A stretch of 64,000 bases of DNA from Roseivirga sp. 4D4. Its GTDB lineage: Bacteria; Bacteroidota; Bacteroidia; Cytophagales; Cyclobacteriaceae. Under the pieces are notes generated by a model. That model worked only from the letters and a program-made list of their open reading frames with translations, had not been told where the DNA came from and searched no databases. Of the stretch, positions 1 through 8,100 are shown in pieces. Positions within the stretch are counted from its first letter, which is position 1; every line of letters begins with the position of its first letter. A program made the position numbers and the translations under genes. The DNA lies in NCBI RefSeq assembly GCF_001747095.1, contig NZ_MDGP01000001.1:3455001-3519000 (forward strand), read 5' to 3'.

Positions 1-570
1 TATTGTACCTGGCTGAATTGTAAGTGTTACTCCTGGCTCTACAATCACACGACCGTCAATGATCCAGATATGGTCATTCGTAAAAGTAAAGTCTTCGTTG
101 AATGATCCAGAAACTCGTTTTTGATTGAATGCCACATCTTGTCCACCAATGTTTCTAGTTTCATCAGCATCTATAACATTGAAGTTTCTCTGTACTTCGC
201 CAATTTCAATGATAACGGTTGTTGTAGTAGAATTACCTGTTTGATCTGTAACAGTTAAAGTAACGGAACCAGCGCCATCAGACCCGGCAGCGTATGATAC
301 TTCTAGGGTACCGCTGACATCTCCAACGGTAGGCTCAGACGCTTTGGTTGCTGTTCCGCCTGTGGCCTCAACAGTGGAGCTAGCGTAGCCTCCAGGAAGA
401 GTTAAGTTGAATGTTATTGCAGTTGATTCATTTTCAGTAACGGTGACCTCATTTGGGCCGCTTACCACCGGAGCCGCAATTTGCGGGTCATCTTCGCCAC
501 ATGCAGAAACAATCAGTGCGATTGCTGCCGCAAAAAGCAGGCTAAATAGTTGATTAAGAGAACGTTTCAT
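1..570 (-). CDS. Surface lipoprotein, N-terminal part (cut by window edge)
   Basis: The 190 codons visible here begin at an ATG (568-570) and run off the left edge with the frame open. The N-terminus is a lipoprotein signal: basic start, hydrophobic stretch and a lipobox ending in SAC, with the Cys followed by GEDD. An acidic stretch after the Cys resembles the surface-export signal of Bacteroidota lipoproteins. Residues 30-125 look like an Ig/cadherin-like beta domain rich in Thr, Val and Gly. The last visible segment (IIDGRVIVEPGVTLTIQPGT) matches the opening of the parallel beta-helix domains common in large Bacteroidota surface proteins. The substrate or role cannot be told. Membership of the beta-helix class is inferred from this short motif only. 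Confidence 0.75.
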   Translation of the reverse strand, partial: MKRSLNQLFSLLFAAAIALIVSACGEDDPQIAAPVVSGPNEVTVTENESTAITFNLTLPGGYASSTVEATGGTATKASEPTVGDVSGTLEVSYAAGSDGAGSVTLTVTDQTGNSTTTTVIIEIGEVQRNFNVIDADETRNIGGQDVAFNQKRVSGSFNEDFTFTNDHIWIIDGRVIVEPGVTLTIQPGTI

Positions 571-704
571 GTTTTGATTAGGTTTTAATTTCTAAACCCA
601 AAACAACATGAAAGCAATTACAAAGCGTTTACGCCTTTGTTAAGAATAGTTGTCATTCTGTTTAACAATGTGTTAGGAAGATTATGCGAATGTTAAGGAG
701 AGCC

Positions 705-1694
705 TTAGTGATTGATTGGAATCTTCTTTAGGAGCTTCTCTATGATCTGTTCGGTGGTAATACCATCAGCCTCAGCTTCATAATTGAGTATAACTCTGTG
801 ATTCAGTACATCAGAAGCAATCTCTTTGATGTCCTCTGGTAATACATAGTCACGCTGATTAAAGAAAGCGATTGCCTTAGCTGCAAGGTTTAAGTTAATC
901 GAAGCTCTTGGAGAAGCTCCGAACTGCATATAATAGGCTTCTTCGTCTAGGCCATACTCTTTTGGATGGCGTGTAGCGAAAACCAGTTCAATGATATATT
1001 TCTCCAACGATTCAGATATAGTGACTGCATTCACCTCATCTCTGATGGCAAAGATGTCTTCTTTCGTCAGTAGCGTTTCAATTTCCGGACGGAATTTCAT
1101 GTTAGCCATCCTGCGCATTACTTCTAGCTCATCTTCTTTGGTAGGATAATCTACCTTAACCTTTAACATGAACCTGTCAATCTGTGCTTCCGGCAGGCTA
1201 TAGGTTCCTTCCTGATCGATTGGGTTCTGAGTAGCCAATACGATGAAAGGTCTGTCAAGCTTGTAACTCGTTTCACCAATGGTCACGGTCTTTTCCTGCA
1301 TAGCCTCAAGTAAGGCCGATTGCACCTTTGCAGGAGCACGGTTTACCTCATCCGCTAGGATTACATTACCAAAGATTGGGCCTTTTTTCACTTCGAATTC
1401 GGCTTTCTTCTGGTTATAAATCATAGTACCCACCAAATCTGCAGGTAAAAGGTCTGGCGTAAACTGGATACGTTGAAAATCTAAATGGAGGACTTCAGCA
1501 AGCGTGTTAACTGTCAAAGTCTTTGCGATACCTGGAACACCTTCTAAGAGAATGTGACCGTTAGTAAATAGACCAATCAATAATCGGTTGACCATATACT
1601 CCTGGCCTACAACGATTTTACTTACTTCAGAAGCAACTCGATTGATTTTTTCCTGATGTTCTTTTTTTAAGTCGTTTGATACAACCTCTTCCAT
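705..1694 (-). CDS. MoxR family AAA+ ATPase
   Basis: This 329-residue protein is a typical MoxR ATPase, a chaperone-like AAA+ protein that usually works with VWA-domain partners in the assembly or activation of membrane and periplasmic complexes. Walker A is GVPGIAKT (residues 52-59), Walker B is ILADEVNR (112-119), and the MoxR sensor region ATQNPIDQEGTYSLPEAQID follows at about 153-172. The C-terminal lid domain is present, so the length is normal. I start at the ATG at 1692-1694; the frame is open three codons further to a TTG, but the ATG is preferred. No DUF58 or VWA partner gene lies in the visible flank. The gene reads away from the giant adhesin across a 449-bp spacer. Family assignment is firm; the client is unknown. 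Confidence 0.93.
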   Translation of the reverse strand: MEEVVSNDLKKEHQEKINRVASEVSKIVVGQEYMVNRLLIGLFTNGHILLEGVPGIAKTLTVNTLAEVLHLDFQRIQFTPDLLPADLVGTMIYNQKKAEFEVKKGPIFGNVILADEVNRAPAKVQSALLEAMQEKTVTIGETSYKLDRPFIVLATQNPIDQEGTYSLPEAQIDRFMLKVKVDYPTKEDELEVMRRMANMKFRPEIETLLTKEDIFAIRDEVNAVTISESLEKYIIELVFATRHPKEYGLDEEAYYMQFGASPRASINLNLAAKAIAFFNQRDYVLPEDIKEIASDVLNHRVILNYEAEADGITTEQIIEKLLKKIPINH

Positions 1695-2143
1695 GATTTT
1701 CAATTCTTAAAGCGCGCTAAAATAATCAAATAGATAATATGCTAACCATAATACTTATACGAGCGCCAAAGGTTTTATATGGTTAGTAAACCGCAAATAT
1801 GAAGCTTAGCCAAATTAAGTCACAATCTGCCTCTGGCATTTAACAAGAATTAACAGCCAAAATTATTTCAAATTTTTTTTCAGAAGAATGCTCGAAAGAA
1901 TCTAAGCCCCTCCTTGATTTCTACTATTCGCCTGAAATACACGGAATTGTTTTTCACATTTTCATTTTCGAAGGCCGAAAGCAAATATTAGAAAAACACA
2001 AAATATAATACGCTGCTAAGCGCCATAATTTTGCACAATTCAAAGGGAGCCTCTTTTGGCCGAAGGCTTGATTATTAGCCCTAAACCCCTCATATTCAGG
2101 ATGTGGTAACCGAATTACTCACCTAAGCAAAACAACCACAAAA
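1695..2143. promoter_or_regulatory. 449-bp divergent intergenic region with a candidate promoter for the adhesin
   Basis: No credible ORF or RNA gene is seen here. TAATTTTG at 2026-2033 matches the Bacteroidota -7 element TAnnTTTG and would give a leader of about 100 nt for the adhesin gene, but no clear TTG -33 element lies 17-20 bp upstream. The same 8-mer occurs on the minus strand at 1858-1865, facing the MoxR gene, also without a good -33 element. The A/T-rich tract at 1868-1880 may be bent DNA. Promoter assignment is tentative. Confidence 0.35.
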
Positions 2144-5100
2144 ATGCCAGTCACAACCAACAAAAGGTATTACCTTAGAATAATTCTATTGTTGATACTT
2201 TTTTCATGTACTGCAAAACTAGGCTTTGCCTCAGAAGATGAGGAGCAAACGGGGCCTGTGATTTCATCTGTAAGCATTAACAGTTGTGTTGGTTCAATTA
2301 CGATTAGCGTAACCTCGGGTGTGCTCCCCTACACCTATGAATGGAAGGATAATGGAGGTACAGTGTTGCCTTTTACCAGTTTTATTGCCAGTGGCCTAAC
2401 GGCTGGAAATTATACAGTTGAGGTGACCGATGGTAATGGGGATTCCACAGGCCCAGCAACCTATACGGTGACCAATCCACCAGATTTGGTCGGTACTGTT
2501 GTCGTTAATGATGTAACTTGTCGAGGGGACTCAGACGCTCAGATTGTAGTGACTATGGGAAATGGAAACCCCGGCTACGATTGGGAGCTATTCAATGGAA
2601 GTATGACTTCGATTGGCACGGGATCTATCGCCTTTCCAAACAATGTGATTACGATTACCGGTCTTGGCATAGGAAATTATACCCTCAGAACGGCTGATCA
2701 GGATGGATGTACGGGAGACATTGTATTCACCGTAACACAGCCTGCTAACTTTTTAGGTTATTCCATCGGCTCATCTACTGATGCCACCTGTTTTAATTCG
2801 GCTGATGGCTCCATTACAGCGACAGGAACAGGAGGTTGGGGAGCCTATACCTACCAATGGATTAGGCTTTCTGATAATGCGGTGATTGGAACCGCAGCCA
2901 CCATTACCGGATTGGCGGCAGGAGACTATCGCCTGGATATTATTGATCGGGGTGGTACGGGCTGTACGATCAGCACCCCAACACTAACTATCAATTCACC
3001 TCCTGAGATCATTCCAACAGCAAGTATTTCTAATGCACTCTGTAATGGAGATGCCAACGGATCAATAGACTTATCTGTGACTGGGGGAGTTGCTCCCTAC
3101 TCATATTCTTGGTCGAACGGAGCCACTACTCAGGATATTTCTGGGCTGGCGGCTGGTGCCTATACGGTGACCATAACGGATAATGCGGGTTGTACGGATG
3201 TGGAGACTTTCACGGTGACCGAACCAGCCGTTTTGACAATCAATCCTGTGATAACTGATGTGGATTGTTTTGGTGATAACACAGGTCGTATTCAGAGTAA
3301 TGTTTCTGGAGGAACCGGACCTTATATCTATGCCTGGTCTACCGGCAATACAAGTACAAACCTGAATAACAGGGTGGCGGGGACTTATTCATTGACGGTC
3401 ACCGATGCCAATGGCTGTGTGGCTACTGCCGTAGGCCTGACTGTATCACAACCAGCAATGGCGCTTTCAAAACTTTCTGATGTTCAAACGGATCCAGCCT
3501 GTTTTGGCAATAGTGATGGGTCCATCACGATCACTATGCAAGGTGGAACCGCGCCATATTCTTATTTGTGGTCAAATGGCGATAACACAGCAACTGCGAC
3601 TGGTCTTAATGCAGGGATTCACTCCGTAACAGTCACTGACGCCAACGGGTGTACCTATATGGAGGCGTTTACATTGACTGATCCTGCGAGAATTGCCGTG
3701 GCCCCAGTGCTGACATTGCCCACCTGTAATGGCGGAGCTGATGGGGCAATAACTGTTTCCGCATCGAATGGCACTGGTCCATATACCTATAACTGGAATA
3801 CCGGAGACTCTGGCCCAACGATTACAGGTCTGGTCGCAGGAACCTATACTGTCACCGTTTCTGATGCTGGAGGTTGTTCAGTGATGGAGAATATTGTCTT
3901 AGGTGAGCCAGCGGTTTTAGTAGGCAATGCCACTGTTAATAATATTTCTTGTAATGGATCGGCTGACGGTAGTGTATTCCTTGCAGTAAGCGGAGGAACA
4001 GGGCCGTATACTTACAGCTGGAATACGGGTGCTACTACTAACAACATCACAGGGCTTAGTGCTGGAGCATATTCGGTCACGATAACGGATGCTGCAGGAT
4101 GTGCTATCGTTGAGAATTACAATATCATTGATCCGGCTCCGATCGGAGTCGCTTTCACACAAACCAATATTCTTTGTAAAGGAGCTTCTACTGGCGGTAT
4201 TGATATCACACCTTCTGGTGGCACCGCACCCTATAGCTATTTGTGGTCAAACGGAGCTACAACTCAGGACTTAACCAATGTAGCGGCAGGAAATTATAGT
4301 GTTACCGTCAGAGATGCATCCAGTTGTGCTGTTGTATTAAATGTGACTATTACCGAACCCGCTTTGGTTTTAAACCTGTCAGGAACACAAACGAATGCTA
4401 CCTGTAATGGCTCGAATAATGGTTCTATCGATGTCACAGTAACCGGAGGTGCAGGGCCCTATAGCTACGCATGGAATACTGGTGCTATTACCGAAGATGT
4501 CACAGGTCTGGCACCGGGTAACTACTCTGTTTCGGTTACAGATGCGAATGGTTGTATTAAGTCCATAGGTTTTACCATTACGGAGCCAGCACCTTTAGCT
4601 GCAAGCCCATCCAAAACAGATATCACATGTAACGGAGCGAATGATGGTGCAATTAACGTATCCGTTTCCGGAGGAACAGGGCCCTATACCTATGCCTGGG
4701 CAGACGATGGTTCCATAACAACGAGCTCACGATCAGGCTTGAATCCCGGAAACTATACAGTCACAGTTACTGACGCCAACGGCTGTATGGATGTAGAAAG
4801 TATTACCATTATTGAACCGGCTCAACTAACGTCCTCTGATGTAGTACAAAACGTTAGTTGTTTTGGTGAGAGTACGGGAGCTATAAACCTCTCCATCTCA
4901 GGAGGTGTAGCCCCGTACTCATTTTCATGGTCTAATGGTGCTTTGACGGAAGATCTTGTGAATATCCCTGCAGGTAATTATTCCGTGGTGATTACCGATG
5001 TTAATGGATGTACCATCAATGATAACTTTACTATCACTCAGCCTTCTAGTGCACTTTCGAAAACAGAAGCTGTCCAACAAATTACCTGTAATGGAGCAGC

Positions 5101-8100
5101 TGATGGTATTATCAATCTAACTGTCACGGGTGGGTCAGCTCCCTATACATACAACTGGTCAAATGGCAGTACTTCCGAAGACCTAAATAGCCTTCCGGCA
5201 GGGTCTTATTCGGTTACCATTACAGACAATAACGGCTGTACCATCAATGATACCTATGTAATAACAGATCCACCCGTGCTTGTTTTGTCTGGTACTAAAA
5301 CGGATGTCTCCTGCTTTGGAGCCGATGACGGAACCGTTGATATCACCGTTTCTGGTGGTGAAGCGCCTTATACTTTTGCCTGGTCAAACGGTGAAACGAC
5401 TGAAGATGTGACTAGCCTTGCTCCGGGAAATTACACGGTCAATATTACGGATGCTCGAGGCTGTACAACCAATCAAGCATTTAACATCGTTGAGCCTTCA
5501 GCACTGAGCCTAGGCTATGCTGTAAACAATGTGAGTTGCTTTGGATTGGCCAATGGCTCGATTGATATTACCGTCAGCGGAGGTTCCGCGCCTTACAGCT
5601 ACTCTTGGTCAAATGCGAGTACTTCTGAAGACATTACCGGACTAATTGCAGACGACTATATTATAACCGTCACCGATGTTAATGGCTGTTCATTGATAGA
5701 AACCATTACAGTGACTCAACCAGTAGCTGCACTTAGTACGACAGAGGTTGTCACGGATATCAGTTGTTTTGGTGGAAGTGATGGAAGCATTCAACTTACG
5801 CCTGCAGGGGGAACCGCACCTTACACCTACAGTTGGAATACAGGCTCTACGAACAAGGATATTTTTGGCCTTTCAGATGGGAGTTATCAAGTGACGATCA
5901 CGGATGCGAACGGATGTAGTATTGTTGAAAATTATACCATCTCCATGCCGATCGCTCTTCAATCAAGTGGAACACAAGTGAATGTGCTCTGTAATGGAGA
6001 TAACACAGGAAGCATCGACCTTACGGTTACAGGTGGAACTGGAGCTTACACCTACACTTGGTCCAATGGGTCTACGACTGAAGACCTTAGTAATATTGTG
6101 GCAGGCAGTTATACTGTTACGATTGCCGATGCACGAGGCTGCTCAATCAATAGAAGCTTCACTATTACACAGCCTCTGGCGCTCAATGTTGTAGACAATA
6201 TTGTAGATGTGGCCTGCTTTGGCGATGGCGATGGCAGTATTGACATTTCTGTTTCTGGTGGGATCGCACCTTATACCTATAGCTGGTCCGGTGGGGAAAC
6301 CACCCAAGACTTGTTCAACCTGACTGGTGGAAGCTATACGCTTACTGTGACAGATGCTAATGGCTGTCAATCGGTAAATACTTATACAGTGAACGAACCA
6401 ACAGCGGCCTTGGCAGTTTCTGGTCTTGTTACAGACGAAAACTGTTTCGGGGATAGCCAGGGAGCAGTTCAACTGACGGTGACAGGTGGCTCTGCACCTT
6501 ATAGTTATTCGTGGAATCAAGGGTCAACGACCAAAGATGTTTCTGGTCTGGGGAGAGGAACCTATCAAGTAACAGTAACAGACAACAATGGCTGTGTCAT
6601 TCAAGAAAACTTTACGATTGGAGGACCGGCAGCCATAACCGCAGCGGCAATCGTAAATGATGTGACCTGTAATGGCAATGGTGATGGTTCCATAGACCTA
6701 TCTCCTTCAGGAGGAGTAGGTCCTTACACATACCTATGGGCTGATGGTGTGACCACGGAAGATCGAAGTGGTCTAAGTCCAGCCAACTATGGTGTGACCA
6801 TCACCGATGCAAATGGTTGTTCGACTTTCAGAAACTACGTGATTACTCAACCTACCGCCTTAATCGTCACTGAATCAATTAATGATGTGGCTTGCTTTGG
6901 TGATAATAATGGTAGCATTGACATATCCGTTTCGGGAGGAATAGCACCTTACACTTATAGCTGGTCAAGCGGTGAGACTACTCAAGACTTGATCAGCCTT
7001 TCTGGTGGGAGCTATACGCTTACAGTCACTGATGCTAACGGCTGTCAATCGGTAAATACTTATACAGTAAATGAGCCGACAGCTGCTTTGGCAGTTGCCG
7101 GTATTGTTACGGATGAAAACTGTTTTGGGGATAGCCAGGGAGCAGTTCAGTTGACGGTGACGGGTGGAACAGCGCCTTATAGTTACTCGTGGAATCAAGG
7201 ATCAACAACCAAAGATGTTTCTGGTCTAGGAAGAGGAACCTATCAAGTCACGGTCACGGATAATAATGGCTGTGTCATTCAAGGAGACTTCACGATTGGG
7301 GGACCTGCAGCACTGAGCGCAACGGCCATCGTGAACGATGTGACCTGTAATGGTATTGGCGATGGCTCAATCGATTTATCAATTTCAGGAGGAGTGGGAC
7401 CTTATACTTTCTTATGGGCAGATGGAGCGACCACCGAAGATCGCACAGGTCTGATTCCAGCAAATTATGGAGTGACGATTACTGACGCCAATGGATGTTC
7501 CACCTTTCAAAACTATACCATTACCGAGCCGGCTTCTATCTTAATTGGATATACAGCTAATGATGTCAACTGCTTTGGGGATGGCAATGGAAGTATAGCA
7601 GTATCCGTAACGGGTGGAACATTACCCTATACCTACGCATGGAGTTCAGGGCAAACGACAAAAGATCTAACCGGTATTTCGGGAGGGTCATATACGCTCA
7701 CGGTCACTGACAATAATGGATGTCAAACTTCAGAAACTATAGTAGTGGCAGAGCCATCGGCTCCACTTGCTTCTACGGCTGTAATTACTGATGAAACTTG
7801 TTTCGGAGACAATCAGGGTGCGGTGGTATTAAATGTAACCGGGGGAACCGCACCTTACTCTTATTCCTGGAATCAAGGGTCTTCTTCGAAGGATATTTTT
7901 GGGCTTTCTCAAGGCACTTATCAGGTGACAATTACCGATAACAATGGATGTTCGATTCAACAAGATTATACTGTTTCGGGTCCTTCAGCTATTAGTTTGT
8001 CTGCTGATGTCAGCACAATTAGTTGTAATGGTGCTGGAGATGGGAGTATTGATTTAACAGTTGCCGGAGGTACCGGACCATTCACTTTTGCGTGGAGTAA

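Noticed and set aside
6143..6520. Open frames on the opposite strand inside the adhesin gene (also 3917-4162, 6965-7198, 9277-9492) and out-of-frame + strand ones (8481-8804)
   Set aside because: They recur with the repeats and are by-products of the biased repeat codons; no family likeness or start signals.
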